64,000 nucleotides of DNA from assembly GCF_030815585.1 (NCBI RefSeq), contig NZ_JAUSWY010000001.1, positions 372,001 to 436,000 of the forward strand. The letters are read 5' to 3'. The translations under genes and the position numbers were made by a program. This document shows positions 55,497-64,000 of this stretch, in pieces. The notes beneath the pieces were generated by a model. It made no database searches. It was not told the DNA's origin and saw nothing but the letters and a program-made list of their open reading frames with translations. The DNA is from Arthrobacter pascens. Lineage in GTDB: Bacteria > Actinomycetota > Actinomycetes > Actinomycetales > Micrococcaceae. Position 1 is the first letter of the stretch, and each line of letters begins with the position of its first letter.

Positions 55497-55790
55497 ATGG
55501 CTGGACATTTCGAACTCGTGGATGCGCCTGACGGTGGCTACAGGGTCAGGATGCTGGATGGTTCAGGAAGCCTGATGGCCATCTCGGTGACCTTTCCTAC
55601 CAAGCGCGCAGCCGTTGCCGGTGTAGCCATGGCGCGCGAGATCGCCGGCACGGGCCTGATCAGGGACCTTAGCCATGACGGGGCGGGGACCGTCATCAGG
55701 GAGCGGGTCCGGCCCGTTGGGTCGGCCAAGGAAATCGCCGCACTGCGCGCCAAGAAACTGTCCGGAACCAGGCGGGCCGCGGTCAGCTGA
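55497..55790 (+). CDS. DUF1508 (YegP-like) protein
   Basis: A 97-residue protein with a DUF1508-type fold: GHFELVDAPDGGYRVRMLDGSGSLMAISVTFPTKRAAVAGVAMAREIAGTGLIRDLS. It is usually linked to stress or oligomerisation, without a known mechanism. The ATG at 55497 is preceded by GAAGGG. The TGA stop overlaps the ATG of the following HAD gene (TGATGG), so they are translationally coupled. Confidence 0.8.
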   Translation: MAGHFELVDAPDGGYRVRMLDGSGSLMAISVTFPTKRAAVAGVAMAREIAGTGLIRDLSHDGAGTVIRERVRPVGSAKEIAALRAKKLSGTRRAAVS

Positions 55791-56509
55791 TGGCGTCCCA
55801 TGGCGATGGCCAGGCGGGCGCCAGACGACGGCGGGCGGTCCTCTTTGACGTGGACGGGACGCTGGTGGACTCTGCCTATATCCACACGGTCGCGTGGTGG
55901 CAGGCCTTCCGCCAACAAGGGCACGATGTGCCCATGGCCTCCATCCACCGGTGCGTGGGGATGGGCGGAGCCCGCCTGGTGGACAGTCTCCTGCCTTCCG
56001 GCCGTGACAAGTCTGCCGACGAGGTGATCCTGGCCAGCCACGCTGCCCTCTTTGCCGCCAGTTGGCCCTTGCTGCGTCCCTTGGGCGGCGCGAAGGAACT
56101 GCTGGCGCAGTGCCATGCAGGCGGGCTGGCGGTGGCTTTGGCTTCGTCTGCGCGCAAACAGGACCTGCAGGCCACCAGGAAGGCTCTGGGTGCGGACGCC
56201 TTCATCCATGCGGCCACCAGTGCCGATGATGCCACGGCCAGCAAGCCTGCGCCGGACATCCTGGTTGCCGCGCTGGAAGCCGTCGGGGTGGAGGCTGCGA
56301 ATGCCGTCTATGTTGGCGACGCGGTGTGGGACATGAAAGCGGCGGCAGCGCTGGACATTCCGGCGGTGGGGCTGAGCTGCGGCGGCACGAGCGCGGCCGA
56401 ACTCCGCGACGCCGGCGCCGCGGAGGTCTACGAAGGGCCGGGGGATCTTCTGGCGAACCTCCATGCCGGTGCCATCGGCAGGTTGCTTTCGTTGGAGTCC
56501 CGGGTCTGA
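55790..56509 (+). CDS. HAD-superfamily hydrolase
   Basis: A 239-residue HAD protein. Motif I is VLFDVDGTLVDSAYIHTVAWWQAF, motif II is ALASSARKQDL, motif III includes KPAPDILVAA and motif IV is VYVGDAVWDMKAA. It resembles phosphoglycolate or beta-phosphoglucomutase-type phosphatases; substrate unknown. ATG overlaps the DUF1508 stop. Confidence 0.9.
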   Translation: MASHGDGQAGARRRRAVLFDVDGTLVDSAYIHTVAWWQAFRQQGHDVPMASIHRCVGMGGARLVDSLLPSGRDKSADEVILASHAALFAASWPLLRPLGGAKELLAQCHAGGLAVALASSARKQDLQATRKALGADAFIHAATSADDATASKPAPDILVAALEAVGVEAANAVYVGDAVWDMKAAAALDIPAVGLSCGGTSAAELRDAGAAEVYEGPGDLLANLHAGAIGRLLSLESRV

Positions 56510-56513
56510 TGGG

Positions 56514-56786
56514 CTAGACGGACGCGCCGCCGGCAGCGTTGTTCCTCTCGGCGGTGCCATTAACGACGCCTTCATCGGCGGTGGCGGGTTTGGCCCAGGA
56601 CACTGCAACCTCAACGGAACCGTCGTCGTTCCGTTCCACGTCAGTGACCACCTCGGACACGCTCGCGCCCATGGCCAGGATCTTCGCCCGGTAGGTGGTG
56701 ACCAGCTCCTCCAGGCTGGATTCCGTCCATTCGCCGGGGCGCATGCGGGTGGAAATCTCAACTGGTTCCGGCTGGTAGAGCGTCAT
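56514..56786 (-). CDS. Hypothetical 90-residue protein
   Basis: MTLYQPEPVEISTRMRPGEWTESSLEELVTTYRAKILAMGASVSEVVTDVERNDDGSVEVAVSW... has a helix-strand pattern like a dodecin or small alpha/beta unit and a low-complexity Asn/Ala/Gly tail. No family is recognised. It is convergent with the HAD gene (4 bp between stops). Confidence 0.6.
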   Translation of the reverse strand: MTLYQPEPVEISTRMRPGEWTESSLEELVTTYRAKILAMGASVSEVVTDVERNDDGSVEVAVSWAKPATADEGVVNGTAERNNAAGGASV

Positions 56787-56869
56787 GGCGGGTCCTCTTC
56801 CCTCTCTCTTGATGAAACATTTCCCTCTCTACGCTAGGAGCCTTGGCCCGCCACCACAAGGATTTAATC

Positions 56870-56881
56870 AGTGTGCTTACT
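56870..56881 (+). promoter_or_regulatory. CTTACT promoter motif (copy 3)
   Basis: AGTGTGCTTACT lies 64 bp before the alcohol dehydrogenase ATG. Compared with 55425-55436 it differs in two bases. The shared position suggests a common regulator or promoter type. Confidence 0.4.
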
Positions 56882-56944
56882 TTTGTCCCGCAGAGCGGCT
56901 AGCGTCGAATCAGCGGCGCTCGTCCGGACCACGAAAGGAAGACG

Positions 56945-58126
56945 ATGAAGGCACTTACGTGGCAAGGCAAGCGCTCAGTAAGCGTGAAAGACGTACCTGA
57001 TCCGGTAATCCAGGAACGCACAGATGCCATCGTCCGGATAACTTCCACGGCAATCTGCGGTTCGGACCTCCACCTGTACGAGGTGCTGGGGCCCTACATG
57101 CACAAGGGTGACGTTATTGGGCACGAACCCATGGGCATAGTGGAGGAAGTAGGCCACGGTATCACCAACCTCCGCACGGGCGACCGGGTTGTCATACCGT
57201 TCAACATTTCCTGTGGCCATTGCTACATGTGCCGCCAGGGGCTTCAGTCACAGTGTGAGACGACGCAAGTTCGGGGCAAAGGCTCAGGGGCCGCACTGTT
57301 CGGGTACTCCGAACTGTACGGCTCCGTCCCGGGCGGCCAGGCCCAGTACCTGCGGGTGCCGCATGCCGACTATGGCCCGGTGAAGATCGGGCAGGAGTTG
57401 CCGGACGAGCGTTACCTCTTCCTCTCCGATATCCTCCCCACGGCCTGGCAGGGCGTGGAGTACGCCGATGTTGCGCCTGGCGGCACGCTGGCGGTGCTGG
57501 GCCTGGGCCCGGTGGGCCAGTTCGCTGTCCGCATCGGAGCCGTCCGTGGCCTGCGCATTCTGGGCGTGGACCCCGTTCCGGAGCGGCGCGAGATGGCGGC
57601 GCGGCACGGCGCAGAGACCGTGGATTACAGCGATACCCTCGCAGCGGAGCTTCGGGAGCTGACAGACGGAAGAGGACCCGACGCGGTGCTCGACGCCGTC
57701 GGCATGGAGGCCCACGGTTCGCCGGCGGCAGGTTTTGCCCACCAGGCGCTGGGGCTGCTGCCGGACAAGCTCGCGCAGAAAGCCATGGAAACCGCCGGCG
57801 TGGACCGGCTGGCGGCACTGCATACAGCGATCGACGCAGTGCGCCGCGGCGGAACCGTCTCGCTCAGCGGTGTCTACGGCGGCCAGGCCAGCCCCATGCC
57901 GCTGCTTAGCATGTTCGATAAGCAGATACAGCTGCGGATGGGCCAGTGCAATGTCCGGCGCTGGACTGATGAACTGCTTCCTTTCCTCGAGGACGACGCC
58001 GATCCGCTGGGTGTGATGGACCTGGTCACCCACCGGGGGACGCTGGATGAAGCCCCGGCGCTGTACGAGAAGTTCCAGAAGAAGGAAGACGGCTGCATCA
58101 AGGTGGTCCTTAGGCCCTGGGGCTGA
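56945..58126 (+). CDS. Zinc-dependent alcohol/formaldehyde dehydrogenase
   Basis: A 393-residue MDR. TAICGSDLHLYEVLG has the catalytic-zinc Cys, IGHEPMGIVEEVG the His/Glu and SCGHCYMCRQGLQSQCE the structural-zinc cysteines. NAD is bound by LAVLGLGPVGQFAVRIGAVRG. The length and pattern resemble glutathione-independent formaldehyde dehydrogenase relatives. AAGGAAG precedes the ATG. The substrate is not fixed by sequence. It is convergent with an SDR. Confidence 0.88.
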   Translation: MKALTWQGKRSVSVKDVPDPVIQERTDAIVRITSTAICGSDLHLYEVLGPYMHKGDVIGHEPMGIVEEVGHGITNLRTGDRVVIPFNISCGHCYMCRQGLQSQCETTQVRGKGSGAALFGYSELYGSVPGGQAQYLRVPHADYGPVKIGQELPDERYLFLSDILPTAWQGVEYADVAPGGTLAVLGLGPVGQFAVRIGAVRGLRILGVDPVPERREMAARHGAETVDYSDTLAAELRELTDGRGPDAVLDAVGMEAHGSPAAGFAHQALGLLPDKLAQKAMETAGVDRLAALHTAIDAVRRGGTVSLSGVYGGQASPMPLLSMFDKQIQLRMGQCNVRRWTDELLPFLEDDADPLGVMDLVTHRGTLDEAPALYEKFQKKEDGCIKVVLRPWG

Positions 58127-58135
58127 CTTGTCCTC

Positions 58136-58942
58136 CTAGCCGTGGTGGCGCTCCCGCCACGCATCATCCTCAAGGTGGGCGCCGGCCATCGGCCCCATTT
58201 GAAGCATGCCTCCGTCCACGGCCCAGGACGCCCCCGTGACGTAGGCTGACGCCGGCGATGCCAGGAAGGCCACCACGGCGGCTACCTCCCTGGCCCTCCC
58301 GGACCGGCCAAGCGGAATGCCGGGGTTGATGGCCGGCTGCGGGTCGTCGCCTTCTTTGCCCGACATCGGCGTGGAAATGGCGCCCGGGGCCACGGAGTTG
58401 GCGGTAATCCCGAACTCCGCCAGCTCCAGGGCGATGGTCTTGATGAGGCCGCCCAGCCCATGCTTGGCCGCCACATAGGCTGCCGCATGGACCTTGGGCT
58501 GTGATTCGTGCACGCTGGTGACGGCGATGATCCGCCCACCCCGGCCAGCGGCCACCATCCGCCGCGCCGCCGCCTGGATGCAGATGAACGCGCCGTTGAG
58601 GTTGATGTCCATCGTGCTTGCCCAGGTCCGGTACTCGAGGTCAAGGAATCCGCGGCCGTCGCCCGCACCTGCATTGTTAACGAACACATCCACTCCGCCC
58701 AGCTGATCGGCCAGCTCATCAATGACCGCGGCGCAGCGGGGGATGTCGGTGGTGTCCAACCGTACGATAACGGCCCTTTGCCCGGCAGCTGCCACCTGGT
58801 CCGCAGTGTGCCGTGCGCCCGCTTCATCCGAGTGCCAGGTGACTCCCACATCCAGTCCTGCCTGTGCCAGGGCAACAGCCGTGGCACGGCCGATTCCGGA
58901 GTCACTTCCCGTGACGATTGCGGTACGGGGCAAGAATTCCAC
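58136..58942 (-). CDS. Short-chain dehydrogenase/reductase
   Basis: A 268-residue SDR. TAIVTGSDSGIGRATAVALAQAG binds NAD(P). NNAGAGDG and the catalytic YVAAKHGL (Y-x-x-x-K), preceded by ITAVTSVHES, follow. GAISTPMSG and YVTGASWAVDGGML end it. It oxidises or reduces an unknown alcohol/ketone. AAAGGACAGG lies before the ATG. Confidence 0.9.
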   Translation of the reverse strand: MEFLPRTAIVTGSDSGIGRATAVALAQAGLDVGVTWHSDEAGARHTADQVAAAGQRAVIVRLDTTDIPRCAAVIDELADQLGGVDVFVNNAGAGDGRGFLDLEYRTWASTMDINLNGAFICIQAAARRMVAAGRGGRIIAVTSVHESQPKVHAAAYVAAKHGLGGLIKTIALELAEFGITANSVAPGAISTPMSGKEGDDPQPAINPGIPLGRSGRAREVAAVVAFLASPASAYVTGASWAVDGGMLQMGPMAGAHLEDDAWRERHHG

Positions 58943-58966
58943 AGTCCTGTCCTTTCGTCGCGGGCA

Positions 58967-59326
58967 CTATGCGTGGGCCACATCCACTACGCAGAAGCGG
59001 TTGCCGTCCGGGTCAGCCAGCACAATGAAGTCGGGGTCGTCAGGATAGAGGTCCCAGTCCACCCGGGTAGCACCCAGGTCGAGAAGGCGGGCCACCTCGG
59101 CGTCCTGGTTGTCCGCGTAGAGATCCAGGTGGATCCGCGGGTGCTCCTGCACAGGGGTCTCGCTGAGCATCAGCGCAAGCCGTGCCCCGCCGCCCGTCTG
59201 CGGGATGAGCACCACCCAGGTGTCATCACCGTCCTCACGCGGGACATAGCCCAGGGCGTCGCACCAGAAAGCGGTGGACCGGGGAACGTCCTCCACACCA
59301 AGAACCGTGGTTCCAATAGCCAGCAT
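58967..59326 (-). CDS. Glyoxalase/VOC-family protein
   Basis: A 119-residue vicinal oxygen chelate protein. It starts VLGVEDVPRSTAFWCDALGYVPRED and ends DWDLYPDDPDFIVLADPDGNRFCVVDVAHA. Putative metal ligands are the His in HPRIHLDLYAD and the terminal Glu/Asp region; function unknown. GGGAAGC lies before the ATG at 59326. It is 24 bp downstream of the SDR start on the same strand, so they may be one unit. Confidence 0.85.
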   Translation of the reverse strand: MLAIGTTVLGVEDVPRSTAFWCDALGYVPREDGDDTWVVLIPQTGGGARLALMLSETPVQEHPRIHLDLYADNQDAEVARLLDLGATRVDWDLYPDDPDFIVLADPDGNRFCVVDVAHA

Positions 59327-59405
59327 GCTTGTATGCTTCCCCGATTGGCGCTGTGGATCAACCCTTGTGGCAGAGTCGGCGCGCCGAACACGGCGTCTGG
59401 CTTGG

Positions 59406-60227
59406 CTAGGTGAGGCGGATCTGGCGGTTGACGTCCTTGTAGAGGAGGTATCGGAACGGGCCGGGACCGCCCGCGTAGCAGGCCTGCGGGCAGAACGCGC
59501 GGAGCCACATGAAGTCGCCAGCCTCCACCTCCACCCAGTCGTCGTTGAGGCGGTAGACGGCCTTGCCTTCCAGTACAAACAGGCCGTGCTCCATGACGTG
59601 GGTTTCGGCGAAGGGGATGGAGGCGCCGGGCTGGAACGTCACGATGTTGACGTGCATGTCGTGCGCCAGGTCGTCAGGATCAACGAACCTGGTGGTGGCC
59701 CAGGCGCCGTTGGTTCCGGGCATGGGCCGGGGTTCCACGTCCTGGTCTCGGGTGACGAAGGACTTTGCCGTATGCCCTTCCAACACTTCGTAGGCTTTGC
59801 GGATCCAGTGGAAGGAGGCGGCCTCTCCGTCGGCCGGGGCGTCGTTTCTGAGCTTCCAGTCCGAACCTGCGGCCAGGTAGGCGTAGCCGCCGGCCTCAAG
59901 CCGGTGGGTCTCACCGTCGAGTGTCAGGGTCAGCGAGCCCTTGGTCAGGAAGATGACGCCTTCGACGCCGGCCTCGGCTTCGGGCCTGGTGCTTCCGCCG
60001 CCGGGGGCTACTTCCACGATGAGCTGGCTGAAGGTGGTGGCGAACCCGGCGATGGGGCGGGCGATGATCCAGGACCGGGTCTTGTCCCAGCCCGGGAGGT
60101 TGGACGTGACGATGTCCCGGAGCACGCCCTTGGGGATGACTGTGTAGGCCTCCTTGACCACGGCGCGGTCCGTGAGGAGCTGGGTCTGCGGTGGCAGGCC
60201 GCCTTCGGGGGAAAAGTAGGTGCTCAT
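59406..60227 (-). CDS. allE: (S)-ureidoglycine aminohydrolase-like bicupin
   Basis: A 273-residue bicupin. The metal-site region is FAETHVMEHGLFVLEGKAVYRLNDDWVEVEAGDFMWLRAFCPQACYAGGP, and the N-terminal cupin includes GVIFLTKGSLTLTLDGETHRLEAGGYAYL. UGlyAH releases ammonia from (S)-ureidoglycine during allantoin breakdown. AAGGAG precedes the ATG. Its ATG overlaps the stop of the DUF6986 gene by 4 bp (ATGA), so they are tightly coupled. Confidence 0.88.
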   Translation of the reverse strand: MSTYFSPEGGLPPQTQLLTDRAVVKEAYTVIPKGVLRDIVTSNLPGWDKTRSWIIARPIAGFATTFSQLIVEVAPGGGSTRPEAEAGVEGVIFLTKGSLTLTLDGETHRLEAGGYAYLAAGSDWKLRNDAPADGEAASFHWIRKAYEVLEGHTAKSFVTRDQDVEPRPMPGTNGAWATTRFVDPDDLAHDMHVNIVTFQPGASIPFAETHVMEHGLFVLEGKAVYRLNDDWVEVEAGDFMWLRAFCPQACYAGGPGPFRYLLYKDVNRQIRLT

Positions 60228-61546
60228 GGGTTTGCTCCTTGCGGTGTTGAAGGCGGCGGTGCCGACGAGTGATGGGAGGGTTTCGCGGCCATCCGCGGGT
60301 GCGCCAGCCCGGTCAAGCGTGCAAGCCCGACGCCGGCCAGCGCCTGGACCTCCTCGGCCCCGACGGCGCCGCACTGGACGCCGCGGAGGACAAATGCGGC
60401 GAGCGCGCGTGCCGTGGCGGGTTCGTCCATGACGCCGCCCTCCGTCCGCTGCACATAGTTGCGCAGGCGTGCCGCGGCGGCGGGCAGCCCCTGCCGGTAA
60501 AAGGCATACGTGGCTGCGAAGCGGCTGGGCAGCTGTGCCGGATGCAGGTCCCAGCCCTGGTAGTAGCCGCGTTCCAGGGAACGCCGGACCAGGCGTCCGT
60601 GGAGCTGCCACGCATTCTCCACGTTATCGCCCACGGGGAGAATGTTGGTGGAACCGTCCGACAGCCGGATGCCGGTCCCGGCCACGGCCAGCTGCATGAC
60701 CTCCTTGGCGAAGTCAGCCACAGGGTGCTCCATGGACTGGTACTCGGCGGAAATCTGCAGTGACGCAGAGTAGTCGTAGGTGCCGTAGTGGAGCCCGCTG
60801 ATCCGGCCCGGAACCACATGCGGCAGCTGTGCGACGGGAGCGGTGCCCTCCGGGCCCAGGATGAGTTGCGGCGTTTCCACCTGGACCTCGAACCGCAGCC
60901 GCCCCGGGGGGAGCGAGTGGATTTCCTCCAGCCGCGTGACGGCGTAGTCCATGGCCTTCACCTGGGCAACCGTGGTGACCTTGGGCAGGGTGAGGACCAG
61001 CCCGTCCGGCAATTCGCCGGCCGAAGCCAGGCCTGACACGAACAGGTCAAGGGTGCGCAGTGCGCGGGCCCGGGTGGCGGCCTCGAAGCATTTGAACCGG
61101 ATCCCGATGAAAGGGGGCGCGGAGCCGGCCGCGACAGCGATGGCCACAGCGGTGGCCGCGGCAACCGCTGCCGCGTCCTCGGCGTCGTCGCCCCTGTCCC
61201 CGAAACCGTCCTCGAAATCCAGCCGGAGGTCCTCGATCGGTTCGCTTGCCAGTTTGGCTTCAACGCGGGAGCCCACCGCCTCCGCCACCCCGGCGTCCTG
61301 CCCCAGCAGCTGCCCCAGCTGTTCCAGCCCGCCGTGCGCCGCCGCCGTCGCCAGTGCCTGGGCACCCCAGTCAGCGGCGAACGACGGGGTGAACCGGTCG
61401 GCCGGAACGTAGACGGTGTGGACGGGCTGGCGGGAGCCGTCGTCGCCCGGGTAGTTCCGGTCCAGCAAGCGGTCCGTGGCCGCCAGCTGCGCATCGATAT
61501 GCGCGGTGTCCGCCGCGGAAAGCGAGAGCGCGGGCGATACCGCCAC
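60224..61546 (-). CDS. DUF6986 HpcH/HpaI aldolase-like protein
   Basis: A 440-residue protein with a PEP-utiliser/aldolase-type TIM barrel: DLRLDFEDGFGDRGDDAEDAAAVAAA, VLTLPKVTTVAQVKAMDYAV, LRFEVQVETPQLILGPEG and GRISGLHYGTYDYSASLQI. These keep acidic metal-site patterns (LDFEDG, QVETP). It is now grouped as DUF6986; the reaction is unknown. Between malate synthase (3 bp) and ureidoglycine aminohydrolase (overlap), it is likely to act on glyoxylate or a related carbon unit. Confidence 0.85.
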   Translation of the reverse strand: MAVSPALSLSAADTAHIDAQLAATDRLLDRNYPGDDGSRQPVHTVYVPADRFTPSFAADWGAQALATAAAHGGLEQLGQLLGQDAGVAEAVGSRVEAKLASEPIEDLRLDFEDGFGDRGDDAEDAAAVAAATAVAIAVAAGSAPPFIGIRFKCFEAATRARALRTLDLFVSGLASAGELPDGLVLTLPKVTTVAQVKAMDYAVTRLEEIHSLPPGRLRFEVQVETPQLILGPEGTAPVAQLPHVVPGRISGLHYGTYDYSASLQISAEYQSMEHPVADFAKEVMQLAVAGTGIRLSDGSTNILPVGDNVENAWQLHGRLVRRSLERGYYQGWDLHPAQLPSRFAATYAFYRQGLPAAAARLRNYVQRTEGGVMDEPATARALAAFVLRGVQCGAVGAEEVQALAGVGLARLTGLAHPRMAAKPSHHSSAPPPSTPQGANP

Positions 61547-61549
61547 GGC

Positions 61550-63148
61550 TCAGCCCACCAGTTCGTAGGCGGGGGTGGTGAGGAAGTCCGTGTAGTCCTC
61601 GGACAGGCAGATCCCGGCGATGAGCTTGCTGGCCGGCCCGTAGTACCGGCGGAAGGCCTCGTCGCCGAACTCGGTGCGGAGGCGTTCGGTTTCCTCGCCC
61701 AGGATGCGTTCCACCAGTTCCCGGGTCACCGTGTTGCCGGTGTCCGCCAGTACGGATCTGTTACGGATCTGCTGCCACACCTGCGAGCGCGAGATTTCTG
61801 CCGTGGCGGCATCCTCCATGAGGTTGTGGATGGCCACCGCACCGTTGCCGGACAGCCAGGCAGCTGTGTAGGCGACGCCGACGTACAGGTTCAGGCGCAG
61901 CCCGGCCTCAGTGACCTGGCCGTCGGCCGAGGCGATGTCCAGCAGTTGGTCCGCCGTGACCGAAACTTCGGGGCGTTGCTTGTCCAGCTGGTTGGGGCGC
62001 TCGCCGAGAACGGCGTCGAACACCTCGCGGCAGGTCGGGACCAGGTCCGGGTGGGCCACCCAGGAACCATCGAACCCGTCATTGGCTTCGCGGGTTTTGT
62101 CCGCGCGTACCTTGGCGAAGGCGGCCTCAGTGACCTCGGGGTGCCTGCGGTTGGGGATGACCGCCGCCATGCCTCCCATGGCGAAGGCGCCGCGCTTGTG
62201 GCACGTCTTGACCAGCAGCTCGGTGTAGGCCCGCATGAACGGAGCCGTCATGGCCACGGAGGCGCGGTCCGGGAGCACAAATTCCTCGCCGGCATCCCGG
62301 AAGTACTTGATGATGCTGAACAGGTAGTCCCAGCGGCCGGCGTTCAGGCCGGAGGCGTGGTCCCGCAGCTCGTACAGGATCTCGTCCATCTCGAACGCTG
62401 CCGGGATGGTTTCGATCAGGACGGTGGCGCGGACGGTGCCCTGGTGAAGGCCCAGGAAATCCTGGGCGAAGACGAAGATGTCGTTCCAGAGCCGGGCCTC
62501 CAGATGGCTTTCCATCTTGGGCAGGTAGTAGTAGGGCCCGTGACCGTTGAGGACCAGCTGCTTGGCCACATGGAAGAAGTGTAGGCCGAAGTCCACCAGC
62601 GCACCCACCGCGGGTTCGCCGTCGATGAGCAGGTGCTTCTCCGGCATGTGCCAGCCCCTCGGCCGGGCGACCACCACGGCCAGCGGCGCGTCGGTGCGGA
62701 GCGTATATTCCTTGCCTTCGGGCGAGGTGTAGCTCAGCGTTCCCTGGGCAGCATCGCGGAGGTTCAGGATGGATTCGACCACGTTGCCCCAGGTGGGCGT
62801 GCTGGCATCCTCCAGGTCGGCCAGCCATACCTTTGCGCCGGAGTTCAGCGCGTTGATGGCCATCTTGGCCGGCGCGGCCGGGCCGGTCATTTCGACCCTG
62901 CGGTCCTGCAACGCCGCAGGTGCAGGCGCAACCTGCCAGTCGCCGTCGCGTACTTCCTGGGTTTCCGGCAGGAAGTCCAGCCTGCCGGTGTCAGCAACGC
63001 GCTGCCGCTTGACGCCGCGGGCGGCCAGGAGTTCATTGCGGGTGCCGGCGAAACGTTCGTGGAGTTCCTCCACAAATGCCAGCGCTTTGGGGGTGAGGAT
63101 TTCCTCCGCACGGTCGATCGGCCGGGGGTCTGTGACGGTGATGGCCAT
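61550..63148 (-). CDS. aceB: Malate synthase A
   Basis: A 532-residue malate synthase. Landmarks are [69 protein letters not shown] and [24 protein letters not shown]. It condenses glyoxylate and acetyl-CoA to malate. Length is usual for type A. GAAAGGACC lies before ATG 63148. As first gene of a tightly packed operon ending with the ureidoglycine aminohydrolase-like gene, it disposes of glyoxylate from ureide degradation. Confidence 0.95.
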   Translation of the reverse strand: MAITVTDPRPIDRAEEILTPKALAFVEELHERFAGTRNELLAARGVKRQRVADTGRLDFLPETQEVRDGDWQVAPAPAALQDRRVEMTGPAAPAKMAINALNSGAKVWLADLEDASTPTWGNVVESILNLRDAAQGTLSYTSPEGKEYTLRTDAPLAVVVARPRGWHMPEKHLLIDGEPAVGALVDFGLHFFHVAKQLVLNGHGPYYYLPKMESHLEARLWNDIFVFAQDFLGLHQGTVRATVLIETIPAAFEMDEILYELRDHASGLNAGRWDYLFSIIKYFRDAGEEFVLPDRASVAMTAPFMRAYTELLVKTCHKRGAFAMGGMAAVIPNRRHPEVTEAAFAKVRADKTREANDGFDGSWVAHPDLVPTCREVFDAVLGERPNQLDKQRPEVSVTADQLLDIASADGQVTEAGLRLNLYVGVAYTAAWLSGNGAVAIHNLMEDAATAEISRSQVWQQIRNRSVLADTGNTVTRELVERILGEETERLRTEFGDEAFRRYYGPASKLIAGICLSEDYTDFLTTPAYELVG

Positions 63149-63465
63149 TTCTGGTCCTTTCCTTTGGCTGCGAATCTGGCGGTGAATCAGGCTGTGGTGT
63201 GGGCGGTAGCCGCAATGTGGGGTCAAAGACGCTGGGGCTAATGTAACTGGCATCAAGCCCATTGAGGTCCTCCTGCGGGCAGGTAGGCGGGCCATCGCTG
63301 CCAATATTTTCGTATTATGGATATTATTATCTACTTTGTGGAAGCACAAGCCCGGCGGCCTCTTCGACTGCCTTCGGATGGTGATGTATCTTTGGGACAT
63401 CTAGGACAATTCTTTTCACGATGCGGATAAGAGTTGTCGGGAAACCGACTGCAGGAGACTGGTAC
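63149..63465. promoter_or_regulatory. Divergent control region of malate synthase and iclR
   Basis: This 317-bp region holds no gene. An AT-rich core (about 63300-63340: AATATTTTCGTATTATGG and following) is the only low-GC stretch nearby and probably contains both promoters and an IclR operator. I cannot define a convincing palindrome there. Confidence 0.4.
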
Positions 63466-64000
63466 ATGGCTGAAAAAGCCCCCGGGGGCGTCCAGTCCGT
63501 AGAGCGCGTCTTTGAACTCTTGGAACTGATTACTGACGCCGGCGGCGACGTGACGCTCAGCGAACTCTCCTCCTCCACAGATCTGCCGCTGCCTACCATC
63601 CACCGGCTCCTGCGCACCCTGGTCACCCTGGGCTACATCCGCCAGCTGCCCAACCGCCGGTACGCCCTGGGCCCCCGGCTGATCCGGCTCGGCGAAGGAG
63701 CCAGCAAGCAGCTCGGCGCCGTGGCCCGGCCGCAGCTCAAGTCCCTGGTGGACCGGCTGGGGGAGACCTCCAACATGGCCGTGCTCGATTCGGACATGGT
63801 CATCTACGTGGCCCAGGTGCCCTCCCTGCACTCGATGCGGATGTTCACCGAGGTGGGACGCCGCGCCCATACGCACGACACCGGTGTGGGCAAAGCCATC
63901 CTGGCCCAACTGGACGACGAAGTGGTCCGCGGCATCGTGGGCCGCACCGGCATGCCCACCCCCACGGCCAAGAGCATCGGCGACATCGATTCCCTGCTGG
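63466..64000 (+). CDS. IclR-family regulator, 3' end outside the window
   Basis: The first 178 residues of an IclR protein: winged HTH VQSVERVFELLELITDAGGDVTLSELSSSTDLPLPTIHRLLRTLVTLGYIRQL, then the start of the effector domain, including GEGASKQLGAVARPQLKSLVDRLGETSNMAVLDSDMVIYVAQVPS and THDTGVGKAILAQL. AGGAG lies before the ATG. It is divergent from the malate synthase operon. By family precedent (IclR, AllR) it represses glyoxylate or allantoin genes and responds to glyoxylate. Confidence 0.88.
   Translation, partial: MAEKAPGGVQSVERVFELLELITDAGGDVTLSELSSSTDLPLPTIHRLLRTLVTLGYIRQLPNRRYALGPRLIRLGEGASKQLGAVARPQLKSLVDRLGETSNMAVLDSDMVIYVAQVPSLHSMRMFTEVGRRAHTHDTGVGKAILAQLDDEVVRGIVGRTGMPTPTAKSIGDIDSLL

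Overview
High-GC DNA from an actinobacterium, most likely an Arthrobacter/Pseudarthrobacter-type soil Micrococcaceae. The evidence is protein content (DUF222-HNH protein, GAF-ANTAR regulators, ChvE/MmsAB-type sugar ABC transporter, many LacI-controlled glycoside hydrolases, HspR-like MerR with Hsp20, DesA3-type desaturase with its reductase), purine-rich Shine-Dalgarno sites and frequent GTG/TTG starts. I saw no tRNA, rRNA, CRISPR array, insertion sequence or prophage. The window looks like ordinary chromosome with a strong catabolic flavour.

Layout. (1) 0.1-6.9 kb: a minus-strand operon that reads as the lower L-lysine/L-pipecolate route: FAD amine oxidase (carrying a one-base frameshift), HglS-type 2-oxoadipate decarboxylase/hydroxylase, ALDH7-family aminoadipate semialdehyde dehydrogenase and a D-2-hydroxyglutarate dehydrogenase-like flavoprotein, with a divergent LysR gene. 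(2) 7.0-17.4 kb: a hemicellulose/galactoside block (GH36, GH43, GH35, LacI repressor) with near-palindromic LacI-type operators before GH36 and GH43, interrupted by a DUF222-HNH gene and two decayed copies of its 5' end. (3) 17.6-26.7 kb: DUF1992, GNAT, GH13, class A PBP, PadR regulator with a 30-bp dyad, a broken hydrolase, small membrane proteins (DUF3592-like, two DUF202, YnfA) and a luciferase-like monooxygenase. (4) 26.8-38.4 kb: reductase-desaturase pair, alpha/beta hydrolase, azoreductase/HxlR pair, frameshifted phosphodiester glycosidase, DUF488, GAF-ANTAR regulator, adenylate kinase and a secreted subtilase. (5) 38.5-43.3 kb: sugar ABC transporter behind a GalR/LacI-type operator. (6) 43.4-48.9 kb: HEAT-repeat protein, PAP2 phosphatase, MmcQ/YjbR, then a protein-quality-control cluster (MerR/HspR-like, Hsp20, J-domain protein, unknown protein, AAA+ ATPase). 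(7) 49-56.8 kb: GH1 preceded by an unlisted 40-codon ORF with a consensus ribosome site, App1-like phosphatase, DUF72, second GAF-ANTAR, GH15, DUF1508 and HAD hydrolase. (8) 56.9-64 kb: zinc alcohol dehydrogenase, SDR, VOC protein, then a ureide/glyoxylate operon (ureidoglycine aminohydrolase-like cupin, DUF6986 aldolase-like protein, malate synthase A) opposite an IclR gene cut by the window end.

How it fits together. The GHs, two LacI-type operator sets and the sugar importer describe stepwise use of plant oligosaccharides. The lysine block feeds 2-oxoglutarate and the ureide block feeds malate into the TCA cycle. Several genes carry single-base indels (5002-5004, 23639-23642, 33450/33451, 33617-33622), three of them in G or C runs, so some apparent pseudogenes may be sequencing errors. 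The least explained signals are non-coding: a shared AG[TC][AG]T[AG]CTTACT motif before three genes, a 32-bp-period CTCTCTCAC repeat pair, a 17-bp duplication of a ribosome-binding site, and paired dyads between azoR and its HxlR neighbour.
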